Of a DNA stretch of 64,000 nucleotides, positions 17,048 to 28,249 are shown piece by piece (position 1 is the first letter of the stretch; every line of letters begins with the position of its first letter). The DNA comes from JAIQFF01 sp963725615 (lineage in GTDB: Bacteria; Acidobacteriota; Terriglobia; Terriglobales; Acidobacteriaceae): positions 1 through 64,000 of the forward strand of contig CAVRZO010000009.1 in NCBI GenBank assembly GCA_963725615.1, written 5' to 3'. Under the pieces are notes generated by a model. It ran no database searches and had not been told where the DNA came from. It worked only from the letters and a program-made list of their open reading frames with translations. The translations under genes were made by a program, and so were the position numbers.

Positions 17048-17371
17048 TCAAGTGATAACAATCGTCACGATGCTGGCGCAGGTTTGTCCCGGAGTGAAGT
17101 TGGCGCGGACGGTTTCCCGCATGGAGAAGCGGTTACGCTGATCGCCGCAAAAACCAATCGTGGACGATGCGCCGTCTTGCAGGAACGTAACAAACGTGAC
17201 ATCCACGGTTGTTCCATTTTCGCCGATGATCGCGGTGAGTTGTACAAAGCTCACCGAACCGCTGACGCTGGAAATTCCGCCGGGCAAGGCGCCACGGATG
17301 AAGACATTTCCGCATCCCACGCTGACCAGAACCAGGCAAACCACGAGGAGAGCTGAAAGGAGGCGTTTCAA
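17048..17371 (-). CDS. Small putative lipoprotein
   Basis: This 107-aa protein has a Lys/Arg start, a hydrophobic segment and the lipobox VSVGC. The mature part is rich in Thr/Val/Ser and looks like a beta-sandwich (VDVTFVTFLQDGASSTIGFC). It has two further cysteines, in GFCGDQ and GQTCAS, which could form a disulfide. I do not recognise the family. It lies between two PilZ genes on the same strand. Confidence 0.65.
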   Translation of the reverse strand: MKRLLSALLVVCLVLVSVGCGNVFIRGALPGGISSVSGSVSFVQLTAIIGENGTTVDVTFVTFLQDGASSTIGFCGDQRNRFSMRETVRANFTPGQTCASIVTIVIT

Positions 17372-17452
17372 GGGTCACCGCCGATGGAAACCAAGAAAGT
17401 TTACACCCGGGGGCGGGTTGTGGGAGCGGCGTGCGTAGAGCGCAAGAAAGGG

Positions 17453-18070
17453 TCAGCGATCGCGTCCTCCGTTGCCACTCTGGCTCGTCCCCACCAGATC
17501 TTTGAACTCTTCTCGAGTCAGCATGCGATGGGTCTGAAAGAAGTTGGCCACCGCATGCAAGGCAGCGCTCGCGTCAATAATCATCAATAGATCCAGGCCT
17601 CCCGAGGGCTTTGCCTCCAGCGTCTCTGACGGGCTGCTGGCCAGCTGGCGGATGATTTCCTCCAGCTGCTGCAGATCTGTGTCCGGGATTTCAGTGAACG
17701 CTATGCCCATCCCCTGCATCGGGTAAGAAGTCTTCACTGCTCCTTTGAGGTGCAACCGCAGTCCGTTCACTTCGATCATCAGGTTGACCGCGGTGTTCAG
17801 GGGTGAGGTCGCCTGCATTTCTACGTAGCATCCGCTGCGGCTGAGGTCCGTCAGACGGGCCCAGGTGCGCACTTCGAAGCCTTCCGTGCGAAACTCCGCG
17901 CTGCCCTCGCATTTGTAACGCGGCGCTCCCCGCTTTTCCGCGACTTGAGATGGGCCTGATTCTTGGATTGGGTTCGCTCCCGGCGCAGGCAAGGGCGCTC
18001 GGCCCGTGGCCGCCGCACCCGTGACGTCTTCCTTCATGGTCCGCAGAAAGTCCGAGTTGCTCGTGGACAT
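17453..18070 (-). CDS. PilZ domain protein
   Basis: This is a 205-aa protein with a disordered N-terminus (1-45) and a PilZ domain at about 46-145. It carries RGAPR (RxxxR) and DLSRSG, so the cyclic-di-GMP motifs are complete. A helical tail (TDLQQLEEIIRQLA, then IIDASAALHAVANFFQTH) extends beyond the domain and may mediate partner binding. It is the fourth PilZ protein in the window and has no membrane segment. Confidence 0.85.
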   Translation of the reverse strand: MSTSNSDFLRTMKEDVTGAAATGRAPLPAPGANPIQESGPSQVAEKRGAPRYKCEGSAEFRTEGFEVRTWARLTDLSRSGCYVEMQATSPLNTAVNLMIEVNGLRLHLKGAVKTSYPMQGMGIAFTEIPDTDLQQLEEIIRQLASSPSETLEAKPSGGLDLLMIIDASAALHAVANFFQTHRMLTREEFKDLVGTSQSGNGGRDR

Positions 18071-18217
18071 GATACTGGCTCGGTGTTCAGGCCCTTTCCT
18101 TCAGAAAACCCGTCTCCTGATTCCAGCCCGCATCTCCGGGGAAAGGAGCTCCAGGGTTCTGCGACGATTCTACGGAGGTTTGGTGGTTACGTGGCGTCTA
18201 CGGAGTAAGGAGCTGAC

Positions 18218-18865
18218 TTACGGAAGGTCGGCGGGTTCCTCAAACGGGAAGGAGTCCACAATGGAGCGACGCGAATGGGTCTCTACTCCGCCCCGGATCT
18301 GCCGCCAAAGTTCCTCGCGTCCTTCTCCCGTTTTGGCCGAATACGGAATGACGTGCGCCTGAGGATATTCCTGGGCCATGGTCTGCAGAGAATTCCGCAA
18401 CTGGTTCCCCGATCGCCGGTCGCTCTTGGTGGCCACGATCAAGGTCTGCCGCCCGATTCCGGAGAGAAAGTCCAGCAACTGCCGGTCCCCCGGCTGCGGC
18501 GGCACGTTTACGTCAATCAGGACGACACACAGAGCCAGGCTGGGGCGGTCTTTCAAATAGGGATCGATGAAACTCGGCCACTGTTGCGAGATCTCACGCG
18601 AGATCTTGGCGTAGCCATAGCCCGGCAGGTCGGTAAAGATCAATTCTGGTTCGGGTTTTCCGGGCCAGCGGATTGCGAAGAAATTAATCGACCGGGTGCG
18701 CCCGGGTGTGGAGCTGGTCTTGGCTATTTTCGAGCCGACAAGGGAGTTGATCACACTGGACTTGCCCACGTTGGACCGCCCCAGGAATGCCACCTCGGGC
18801 AACGCCGGAGCCGGGAATTGGCTGGGATCGCTCGCCGATAGGATGAATCGAGCCAGAACGCGCAT
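18218..18865 (-). CDS. engB: Ribosome biogenesis GTPase EngB/YsxC (YihA)
   Basis: This 215-aa GTPase is involved in late assembly of the large ribosomal subunit. G1 is GRSNVGKSS, G3 is DLPGYGYAK and G4 is ATKSD. The family segment GRTRSINFFAIRW is also present. Length and order match the family. It is the last gene of the minus-strand run tig-clpP-clpX-lon-(small membrane gene)-engB, and lon next to engB is a common neighbourhood. Confidence 0.95.
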   Translation of the reverse strand: MRVLARFILSASDPSQFPAPALPEVAFLGRSNVGKSSVINSLVGSKIAKTSSTPGRTRSINFFAIRWPGKPEPELIFTDLPGYGYAKISREISQQWPSFIDPYLKDRPSLALCVVLIDVNVPPQPGDRQLLDFLSGIGRQTLIVATKSDRRSGNQLRNSLQTMAQEYPQAHVIPYSAKTGEGREELWRQIRGGVETHSRRSIVDSFPFEEPADLP

Positions 18866-18988
18866 AAATCAGTTTGCAGTTTCGCCTCGGAAGTTGCAAG
18901 CGCGGCACTTCCCAAGAAAGATTGGAAGATGCAGATTTTCCCGGCGAGGGCGCCTACGAACACTCGTCTGGCGCTCTTTGAACCCCGC

Positions 18989-19225
18989 TTACCCAAGCCC
19001 GAGGGGCCGCTTGTTCTCGACGTCCTCTGCCTTAACTGGCTTGTACTTGTTCCAGAAATAAAGTAGTGCTGCCACCACGATGCCAATACCGACGCTGCCT
19101 AGAAAGAACCAGCGATAGGCTGGCAGCCAGATCAGCAGGATACAGACCAGCGCCGCCGCGATGAGCAGACTTGCTCCGCCGCGCAGGTAGTTTCTGGGGG
19201 CTTCCGGCTCAGGATTCCGTTCCAC
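18989..19225 (-). CDS. Small two-helix membrane protein
   Basis: This 78-aa protein has two hydrophobic helices (LLIAAALVCILLIWLPAYRW and FLGSVGIGIVVAALLYFW) and a charged C-terminus (NKYKPVKAEDVENKRPLGLG). It looks like a short inner-membrane accessory protein. I do not recognise a family. It lies between lon and engB, on the same strand. Confidence 0.6.
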   Translation of the reverse strand: MERNPEPEAPRNYLRGGASLLIAAALVCILLIWLPAYRWFFLGSVGIGIVVAALLYFWNKYKPVKAEDVENKRPLGLG

Positions 19226-19254
19226 AGCAATTCCCTGCCATCATTTTATCTGAA

Positions 19255-19272
19255 TGTAGCGCCGGCGCTACG
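19255..19272. repeat. Short GTAGCGCCGGCGCTAC palindrome
   Basis: This is the second copy of the palindrome at 12204-12233. It lies in the 98-nt space after lon, next to a strong hairpin. Confidence 0.5.
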
Positions 19273-19277
19273 CACAG

Positions 19278-19301
19278 CAAAAGCCCGCTTGCGCGGGCCT
19301 T
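19278..19301 (-). terminator. Rho-independent terminator after lon
   Basis: Stem GCCCGC/GCGGGC around a TTGC loop is followed, on the minus strand, by TTTT. It lies 22 nt past the lon stop. Confidence 0.75.
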
Positions 19302-19323
19302 TGCCTGGGAGACTGCTCTTGAT

Positions 19324-21732
<2,409 letters not shown>

Positions 21733-21763
21733 TTATTCTCCCGAACACCCAAGTTGCGTTCGT

Positions 21764-21802
21764 AGCTGGTAGCTTCTGGCTGCTGGCTTCTAGCTCCTGG
21801 CC
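21764..21802. repeat. 7-bp-period repeat (AGCTTCT type)
   Basis: Heptads AGCTGGT, AGCTTCT, GGCTGCT, GGCTTCT and AGCTCCT run in register between clpX and lon. An inverse-complement version lies at 51543-51576. Confidence 0.7.
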
Positions 21803-21836
21803 TAAGGCTTCGATCCTAACCCAACGGACGCTTAGT

Positions 21837-23120
21837 TTACCCCGCCTTATCCATCATTGCGAGCGTTACGTTGCGCTTCTCCACCATCTCACGCGTTACC
21901 TCGAACTCCTTGACCTTCTTCTGGCTGGGGAGATGGTACATGAGATCGAGCATTAACTCCTCCAGAATCATACGCAATCCGCGGGCGCCCACCTTCCGCG
22001 CCATGGCTTGCCGCGAGATCGCCTTCAGGGCTTCGTCACTGAATTTGAGGCGTACATTCTCGAATTCGAACAGGCGCTGGTATTGCTTAATGATGGCGTT
22101 TTTGGGACGGGTCAGGATTTCGATGAGAGCGAACTCATCCAGATCTTCGAGGACGCCCACCACCGGCAGACGGCCCACGAACTCTGGAATCAGACCAAAC
22201 TTGATCAGATCTTCGGGCTGTATGTCGCTCAGCATCTCGAAATTCCGCTTGCGGTTTGCGGCTGGCGTTTCTTCCGGCTCGCCCTCCTCGACACCAGCCT
22301 TAAAGCCCAGCGACTTCTTCCCGATGCGCCTGCCGATAATTTTTTCCAGACCGACAAACGCCCCGCCGCAAATGAACAGGATGTTGGTCGTGTCCACGGG
22401 AGTAAATTCCTGATGGGGATGCTTGCGACCGCCCTGAGGGGGCACATTGGCGATGGTGCCTTCGAGGATCTTCAGCAGGGCTTGCTGCACGCCTTCACCC
22501 GAAACATCGCGGGTGATGGACGGGTTCTCATCTTTCCGTCCGATCTTGTCCACTTCGTCGATGTAGATGATGCCGGTCTGGGCGCGTCCTACATCGCCGT
22601 CCGCCGCCTGGAGCAGCTTGAGGATGATGTTCTCGACGTCCTCGCCGACATATCCGGCTTCGGTCAGGGTGGTGGCGTCCACGATGGCGAAGGGAACATC
22701 CAGCATGCGGGCCAGTGTCTGGGCGAGCAGAGTTTTGCCGGTCCCGGTGGGGCCGATCAGCATGATGTTCGACTTGGCCAGTTCGACGCCGTCCCCGGCG
22801 CGCTGGCGATTCATGTAGATGCGCTTGTAGTGGTTGTAAACCGCCACCGCCAGTTTCTTCTTGGTCTGCTCCTGGCCGATGACGTATTCGTCGAGGAAGC
22901 TTTTGACTTCCTGCGGCTTGGGCAGTTGATTGGGGGTGGTGGTGGGAGGCGTAGCCGTGCGGTCATCTTCCAGGATGGAATTGCAGACCGCGACGCACTC
23001 GTCGCAAATATAGGCCCTGGGATAATCGCTGGGGGATGAAATAAGCTTGGCCACTGCGTCCTGCGACTTGTGGCAGAACGAACAGCGCAGCATCTCCTCG
23101 GTACCAGTCCTGTTTTTCAC
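21837..23120 (-). CDS. clpX: ATP-dependent Clp protease, ATPase subunit ClpX
   Basis: This 427-aa AAA+ unfoldase feeds ClpP. The N-terminal zinc-binding domain has Cys pairs in CSFCHKSQ and CDECVAVC. Walker A is GPTGTGKT, followed by IIYIDEVDKIGRKDENP. The GYVGEDVE pore motif and the R-rich RRIGKK segment are also present. Length is normal. It lies 117 nt after clpP in the same direction and 104 nt before lon. Confidence 0.98.
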   Translation of the reverse strand: MKNRTGTEEMLRCSFCHKSQDAVAKLISSPSDYPRAYICDECVAVCNSILEDDRTATPPTTTPNQLPKPQEVKSFLDEYVIGQEQTKKKLAVAVYNHYKRIYMNRQRAGDGVELAKSNIMLIGPTGTGKTLLAQTLARMLDVPFAIVDATTLTEAGYVGEDVENIILKLLQAADGDVGRAQTGIIYIDEVDKIGRKDENPSITRDVSGEGVQQALLKILEGTIANVPPQGGRKHPHQEFTPVDTTNILFICGGAFVGLEKIIGRRIGKKSLGFKAGVEEGEPEETPAANRKRNFEMLSDIQPEDLIKFGLIPEFVGRLPVVGVLEDLDEFALIEILTRPKNAIIKQYQRLFEFENVRLKFSDEALKAISRQAMARKVGARGLRMILEELMLDLMYHLPSQKKVKEFEVTREMVEKRNVTLAMMDKAG

Positions 23121-23237
23121 TCGGCTTTACTCCTTCGTTAACCCTTTCTACCCCGCTCCAATGCCCCCTTGCCAGGTCGGCGGGACAGATCGTTTCGCGC
23201 CGAGACTGCTCTGATCGGGCGAACCCCGATCATACCT

Positions 23238-23855
23238 TTATCTCGTCTTATAGATGATATCGTCTATGATTCCGTATTCCTTAGCCTGTTGCGAATTCAT
23301 AATGAAGTCGCGCTCCACATCTTTCTCCACCTTTTCCAGCTTCTGACCGGTGTGCTTTGCCATTAACTGGTTAGTAATCTCGCGCATACGAAGAATTTCG
23401 CGGGCGTGGATGTCGATGTCGGTGGCCTGACCTGACAGTCCACCCATCGAAGGCTGGTGGATCAGAATGCGCGAGTTCGGCAAAGCCAGTCTCTTTTTGG
23501 GCTCGCCTGCGGCGAGCAACAGGGCCGCCATGCTGGCTGCCTGACCGATGCAAATCGTGGTGACATCGTTCTTGACGTATTGCATGGTGTCGTAAATCGC
23601 CATTCCCGCGGTGATCGATCCGCCGGGCGAGTTCACGTAAAGCTGAATGTCTTTCTCGGGATCTTCCTGCGCCAGAAACAACATTTGCGCAATCACCAGG
23701 TTGGCGATGTTGTCGTCAATCGGCGTGCCGATGAAAATGATGTTGTCCCGCAGCAGCCGGGAGTAGATATCGTAAGCGCGTTCGCCCCGGCCAGTCTGTT
23801 CGATGACCATGGGGACCAGCATCATTTTGGGATCGTTCACATTCACCGTCCACAC
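23238..23855 (-). CDS. clpP: ATP-dependent Clp protease, proteolytic subunit ClpP
   Basis: This 205-aa serine peptidase forms the tetradecameric barrel of ClpXP. The catalytic Ser lies in GQAASMAALLLAAG and the His in HQPSMGG. An early VIEQTGRGERAYDIYSRLL stretch marks the N-terminus. It starts 48 nt after the tig stop, which supports co-transcription. The start codon is ATG at 23855. Confidence 0.98.
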   Translation of the reverse strand: MWTVNVNDPKMMLVPMVIEQTGRGERAYDIYSRLLRDNIIFIGTPIDDNIANLVIAQMLFLAQEDPEKDIQLYVNSPGGSITAGMAIYDTMQYVKNDVTTICIGQAASMAALLLAAGEPKKRLALPNSRILIHQPSMGGLSGQATDIDIHAREILRMREITNQLMAKHTGQKLEKVEKDVERDFIMNSQQAKEYGIIDDIIYKTR

Positions 23856-23903
23856 TCCTGTTCCTGACCACTTGTCTATCTGGGAGGATCGAAAGCGTCC
23901 GCG

Positions 23904-25173
23904 TTACGCGGACTGGCGATATAGAAAATCGAGGGTCTTTTCGCTGCGGATTCTATTTCGGATTCTATCGAGCGCACCATCACGTGTCAAACGGGCGCGG
24001 ATTGCTTCCGGCGTCTGTTTTGACTGTGCTGCGAGCGCGTCGATCTCCCGATCAATCTCCTCATCGCTGACCTCGATTTTCTCCTCCTCCGCAATCTTGT
24101 CCAGCACCAGGGAAGCCTTCACTTCCTGCAAGCGCCTGCTCGCGCTGTCCCACTCGCAGCCGGTTCAAGTCCATCTTCTTGATGTCTTCGGCTTTCATGC
24201 CTTGCGCCGCCAGGGCGCGCAGGCCACGTTCCAGGCGGACATCAATTTGGCGGTCCACCAGCGCCTCCGGGACCTCGAATTCGGTGCGCTTCACCAGTTC
24301 CGCGACCAGTTTGTCTTTGGCCTCGTGTTCGGCGGTATGTTTGCGTTCCGATTCCATGCCTTCGCGAATACGCTGGCGTACTTCGTCCAGGGTCTTGAAC
24401 TCTCCCAGTTGCGTGGCAAACTGGTCGTCAAGTTCGGGCAGGGATTTTTGCTTGATGGACTGAACCTTGACGGTATAGGTGAAGGTCTTTCCCGCAAGCC
24501 GCTGTTCTTGAGCATCCTGCGCATAGGTAACTTCGAAGACTCGCTCGTCGCCGGGCGAGGCTCCCCGCAGATTCTCAGTGAACTCGGGCATGGTGTTCTT
24601 GCCCGCGATTTCGACCAGCACTTCATCCATGTGGACGGGTTTGTCTTCACCGTCCTTGGGCTTGCCGTCGAGCGACACCTGGGCGTAGTCTCCGTCGGCC
24701 AGCGCCCGGCCTTCAACCGATGTGAAGGTGGCATGCTGCTCCCGCACCCCGTTCAGCGACTGCTCCACTTCTTCGTCGGTAACCGTAATCTCGGGTCTTT
24801 CCGCGCGCAATTCCTTGTAGCCCTCGACCTTGATCTCGGGCATGACTTCAAAGCTGGCCTTGAAGCGCAGGGGTTCGTTGTCTTTCAGTTGGAGATCAGT
24901 GACCTGCGGCTGCGAGACCGGAATCAGTCCCTGCTTGTCGGCCTCTTTGCGGAAATAGCGAGGGACGAGGGCTTCCACTACGTCGCTCTTCAGATCTTCG
25001 GAAAAACGCTGGCGGATGATGGATGCGGGAACATGTCCGCGGCGGAAGCCGGGGATACGCGCCAGCTTCTGATACTTCTGGATCAGGGATGCAGTCTCGC
25101 GGTTTACTTCTTCGACGGGAATTTCGACCGCAATCTCCCGCCGGGTGCTGCTACTGGTTTCAGTGGGGCTCAC
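23904..25173 (-). CDS. tig: Trigger factor, carrying a single-base frameshift
   Basis: Trigger factor is a ribosome-bound chaperone and prolyl isomerase for nascent chains. The N-terminal ribosome-binding signature is IPGFRRGHVP, an FKBP-like PPIase domain follows, and the C-terminal arms end in LDRIRNRIRSEKTLDFLY. The first 350 or so residues read from 25173. Near 24129 the frame must shift by one (one extra base in CTTGCAGG) to join LNRLRVGQREQAL to QEVKASLVLDKIAEEEK, which runs to 23904. Without the shift the product ends at 24061 with a nonsense tail. Total length would be about 422 aa, normal for the family. Sequence error is the simplest explanation. Confidence 0.93.
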
Positions 25174-25324
25174 ATTTGCCTTTCAGGCTTTGACCGTTCG
25201 GACCGTTCCATTTTGGGATGAGTCGAACGACATGGGCTGTAAATCTGAGTGTAAAGACTAGAGGAGAGAAGCGTCAAACTGGCCGGGATGAAAATAAGGT
25301 GACAAACGTAACTTAGGGGCGAGA

Positions 25325-25413
25325 GGTTCTGTGTAGTCGCGGGCGACCGCCCGCGTGGCCCTGAGGTCGAGATCAAAAGCCGCGGGCGAGGTCGCCCGCG
25401 ACCACACAGAACC
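25325..25413. repeat. Inverted repeat around GCGGGCG palindromes
   Basis: The segments at 25325-25348 and 25391-25413 are inverse to each other (GTTCTGTGT.GTCGCGGGCG against CGCCCGCGAC.ACACAGAAC), and each arm contains its own CGGGCG hairpin. It lies between the divergent tig and udgB genes. A related palindrome lies inside larC at 42294-42330. Confidence 0.7.
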
Positions 25414-25456
25414 CGTTCCCCCGTCGTTTAGATCCGGTTTTCCGGTTCCGCATACA

Positions 25457-26182
25457 ATGATTCGAATGCCCGCCTGGCTTATTCAACTGAACCGCGAAGT
25501 AATCGCTTGCACGCGTTGTCCGCGCCTGGTCGAATATCGCCAGAGAATCGCTCGCGAGAAACGGCGGGCCTACCTCGATTGGGAATACTGGGGAAAGCCC
25601 GTTCCGGGTTTCGGCGATCCGGAGGCGCGCGTCCTGGTGCTCGGACTCGCGCCCGGAGCGCATGGCTCAAACCGCACCGGACGCCCTTTCACCGGCGACG
25701 CCTCCGGCAAATTCATGTATCCCATCTTGTATGAGGCCGGATTCTCCAATCAGCCCAGTGCTACGGATCGCGGCGATGGTCTCGAACTGAAGGATCTCTA
25801 CATCACCGCCGCAGTCCGTTGCGCGCCGCCCGATAACAAGCCTCTGCCCGAGGAGCTGGCCAACTGCGCGCCGTATCTTGACCGCGAAATGGATGGGCTC
25901 AAGCGCGTGAGGGTGGTTGTGGCCCTGGGCAGGATCGGATTCGAGGCGTACCTCAACTACCTCAAGCGCCGAGCGATGCTTCCGAGCAGGAATCCTTATC
26001 CCTTCCAGCACGGCGCCAGCTACAAGATGCCCGACGGCAGGATTTTGCTGGCCTCGTACCATCCCTCGAACCAAAACACCCAAACCGGCAAACTTACCCG
26101 CCCGATGTTCATGAAGATTTTTGCAGAGGCCGCACGGCTCGCCGGCAGTGGGGTCGCCAAGAGCTGTGAAAGCAGTGGTTGA
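25457..26182 (+). CDS. Uracil-DNA glycosylase, family 5 (UdgB)
   Basis: This 241-aa base-excision-repair enzyme removes uracil and deaminated purines from DNA. Motif 1 is LGLAPGAHGSNRTGRPFTG and the C-terminal motif is LASYHPSNQNTQTGK, typical of family 5. Cysteines in IACTRCPRLVEYR, VRCAPPDNKP and ANCAPYL fit an iron-sulfur cluster. Family-5 enzymes lack the usual catalytic Asp in motif 1, as here (APGAHG). ATG 25457 is chosen because it gives MIRMPAWLIQLNREV; the frame upstream only reads repeat sequence. Confidence 0.92.
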   Translation: MIRMPAWLIQLNREVIACTRCPRLVEYRQRIAREKRRAYLDWEYWGKPVPGFGDPEARVLVLGLAPGAHGSNRTGRPFTGDASGKFMYPILYEAGFSNQPSATDRGDGLELKDLYITAAVRCAPPDNKPLPEELANCAPYLDREMDGLKRVRVVVALGRIGFEAYLNYLKRRAMLPSRNPYPFQHGASYKMPDGRILLASYHPSNQNTQTGKLTRPMFMKIFAEAARLAGSGVAKSCESSG

Positions 26183-26213
26183 GTTAACCGATGATCATGT
26201 GATTTACTTAACC

Positions 26214-27098
26214 ATGGTTAATCTTATTCTATGGAGCCGGGTTCGCGAGAGTCGCCATCCCCGCCGCTTCATCCTGGCGGTAACTCTGCTGCTCGGCGTC
26301 AATTCCATGGGCCAGCAGGACTCGGCGCCCGCGGTCGAACCCGGCATCCAGGACAATAGCTTCCTGGTGGAAGAAGCCTACAACCAGAATTTCGGCGTGG
26401 TGCAGCACATTTCCAGTTTCACCCGCTTCTGGGACAGCAAAGACTGGAATTACAGCTTCACCCAGGAATGGCCGGTCCCCGGCGATGAACGTCACCAGCT
26501 CAGCTACACGCTGGTTGCTTTGCACTCCGGAGGCTCTCCCGGTTCCGGAGTCGGCATCGGGGACGTCTTCCTGAATTACCGCTACCAGTTGGTAGGAAGT
26601 GGAGATACCCGTGTCGCCTTCTCGCCTCGCCTCAGCTTGATTCTTCCCACTGGCGATTCTACGCAAGGTCGGGGTGCCGGCAGTTTCGGAGTGCAGAGCA
26701 GTCTTCCCCTGAGCGTAGTTCTCAACAAGAAACTGGTGAGCCACTGGAATGTGGGCACCACGTACTTCCCGCGTGCCCAGGATACCTCGGGCGACCGCGC
26801 CTCATCGGCCGCCTACAACCTGGGTCAGAGCCTTATCTGGCTGGTTCATACTCGATTCAATGTCATGTTGGAAACTGTGTTCATCCGGTCGCAGGCCGTC
26901 GTGGCCAGCGACCGCACGGAGTGGACGAACTCGCTCTTCCTTAGCCCCGGTATCCGCTGGTCCTATAACTTCAAAAATGGTTTGCAGATCGTTCCCGGAA
27001 TCGGGGTGCCGCTGGGAGTCGGGCCCAGCGCAGGTGAGAAGGCCGTCTTCCTTTATCTGAGTTTCGAGCACCCGTTTCGCAAGCTGCCCAAGAAGTAG
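26214..27098 (+). CDS. Outer-membrane beta-barrel protein, transporter-like
   Basis: The protein has 294 aa. After an Arg-rich signal region (RRFILAVTLLLGVNSMG) the body is made of alternating amphipathic strands, for example DVFLNYRYQLVGSGDTRVA, SHWNVGTTYFPRAQDTS and NGLQIVPGIGVPLGVGPS, and ends in an aromatic C-terminal strand (VFLYLSFEHPF). This is the pattern of the MetA-pathway/'transporter' outer-membrane family. ATG 26214 is preferred to the upstream frame. The substrate is unknown. A 200-nt repeat-rich space separates it from the convergent ABC permease. Confidence 0.75.
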   Translation: MVNLILWSRVRESRHPRRFILAVTLLLGVNSMGQQDSAPAVEPGIQDNSFLVEEAYNQNFGVVQHISSFTRFWDSKDWNYSFTQEWPVPGDERHQLSYTLVALHSGGSPGSGVGIGDVFLNYRYQLVGSGDTRVAFSPRLSLILPTGDSTQGRGAGSFGVQSSLPLSVVLNKKLVSHWNVGTTYFPRAQDTSGDRASSAAYNLGQSLIWLVHTRFNVMLETVFIRSQAVVASDRTEWTNSLFLSPGIRWSYNFKNGLQIVPGIGVPLGVGPSAGEKAVFLYLSFEHPFRKLPKK

Positions 27099-27134
27099 TT
27101 AGTGGTTCAGTTCGGACAAGTCCATTCCACGGGC

Positions 27135-27267
27135 GTCATCCTGAGCGGCCTTCAGGCCGCGAAGGAGCTCGCGGGTACCACCACAGTTGCCGTGAGGGTC
27201 CATATCCGCTGCGCGCCAGATCCCTTCGACTTCGCTCAGGGCAGGCTCTTCGCAAGCTCAGGATGAC
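27135..27267. repeat. GTCATCCTGAGCG inverted element
   Basis: GTCATCCTGAGCG at the left end and GCTCAGGATGAC at the right end flank internal GGCC.TTCA.GGCC and CCTTCGACTTCGCTC segments. It sits between two convergent genes. Confidence 0.7.
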
Positions 27268-27322
27268 AAGTCGTGAGATAGATGAAATTCAAACTGAGCC
27301 ACTACCAGGGAAGAGTGGACCC

Positions 27323-28168
27323 TCAGATGGGCCCTTGATAGCGGCGCAACCGGACCGCCGCGGCGAGGAATGCCGCAAAGATTGCCAGGCCGAGCCACAG
27401 ACCCGGGTTGCCCAGGAAATGACCCGGAGTGACGTGTGTCATCGGATCCATGGGGAAGGTACCCGGCGCTACGATGGCTTCCGCGGCGCCATCCAGCCGG
27501 TGCTGCAGCATGGCAGTGAAATACGAAGTGTTGAACGCAACTTTTTCTACGACCGCAATCGCCACGAGCGGCAAAGCCGCCCAGAGAAATGCTGCCCGGC
27601 GCGCCCAGGCTGAAACCAGCAGCAGCCATCCGTAAAATGGCGCGTACCAGAGCGCATGCACGGTAAAAAGGTGGTAGAGCAGCAGCAGCGACATCTGTAC
27701 AAATGACAACTGTGTCCAGAGCGTCGTGATGCTCAGACCGCTCGCCAGCAGTACCGCGCTGCTCAGCAGCAGCATGATCAACTGCAAGACAACCGTGACG
27801 GTGAAGGCCAGCAGTGGAATGATGACGAGGGGAATGCTTGCCTTCGAGAGCACCGTCGTGAGATCGGAAACCGGCAGCGACTTCCAGAACAGGATGCTGC
27901 GATCGCGGCGTTCGCCGTGCAGCGCGTCGAGAGTGTAGAACACCCCCACGATCAGAGCGGTCAACATGATCAGACCCGCGGCCATGTTGTACGGCACGAG
28001 GATCGCTTCGCGTTGCTGGGCGGGGTCGAGCGCCGACAGGCTGCGCATCTTGGCCGGTAGCTGAATCGTGCTGATCAGAAAGCCAAAAAGAAATACCGCG
28101 GCGGCGGCCAGCGGTGCCACGTAGATGGAACGGTACTCCCACAATTCGCGCCGCAGCGACCAGTACAT
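27323..28168 (-). CDS. ABC-2 type transporter permease
   Basis: This is a 281-aa integral membrane protein with about six hydrophobic helices (IYVAPLAAAAVFLFGFLIS, then GLIMLTALIVGVFYTLDAL, then VVLQLIMLLLSSAVLLASGL). It belongs to the ABC-2 permeases that partner GntR/YtrA-regulated ATPases, and probably exports a drug, lipid or peptide. The first in-frame ATG is 28168. However, the ATPase stop overlaps ATGA at 28253, whose frame (MNTQSNAMPESHLESQ) is shifted by one relative to the permease. A one-base indel between 28253 and 28168 would restore a coupled start and a 28-residue N-terminal extension. Confidence 0.85.
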   Translation of the reverse strand: MYWSLRRELWEYRSIYVAPLAAAAVFLFGFLISTIQLPAKMRSLSALDPAQQREAILVPYNMAAGLIMLTALIVGVFYTLDALHGERRDRSILFWKSLPVSDLTTVLSKASIPLVIIPLLAFTVTVVLQLIMLLLSSAVLLASGLSITTLWTQLSFVQMSLLLLYHLFTVHALWYAPFYGWLLLVSAWARRAAFLWAALPLVAIAVVEKVAFNTSYFTAMLQHRLDGAAEAIVAPGTFPMDPMTHVTPGHFLGNPGLWLGLAIFAAFLAAAVRLRRYQGPI

Positions 28169-28249
28169 GCGGCGGGTCGCCCGAGATGGCCGCAGGCGCG
28201 ACTATCTGCGATTCGAGATGAGACTCGGGCATGGCGTTCGATTGAGTAT

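Noticed and set aside
22008..23039. 343-aa plus-strand ORF opposite clpX
   Set aside because: It is the complement of the ClpX codons in a GC-rich gene, with no motif or ribosome-binding site.
24061..24131. Programmed -1/+1 frameshift in tig
   Set aside because: No slippery heptamer and no downstream pseudoknot were seen; a plain indel is simpler.
25174..25340. CIRCE heat-shock operator upstream of tig
   Set aside because: The TTAGCACTC-N9-GAGTGCTAA pattern is not present; only a weak TTGACG promoter-like stretch was seen.
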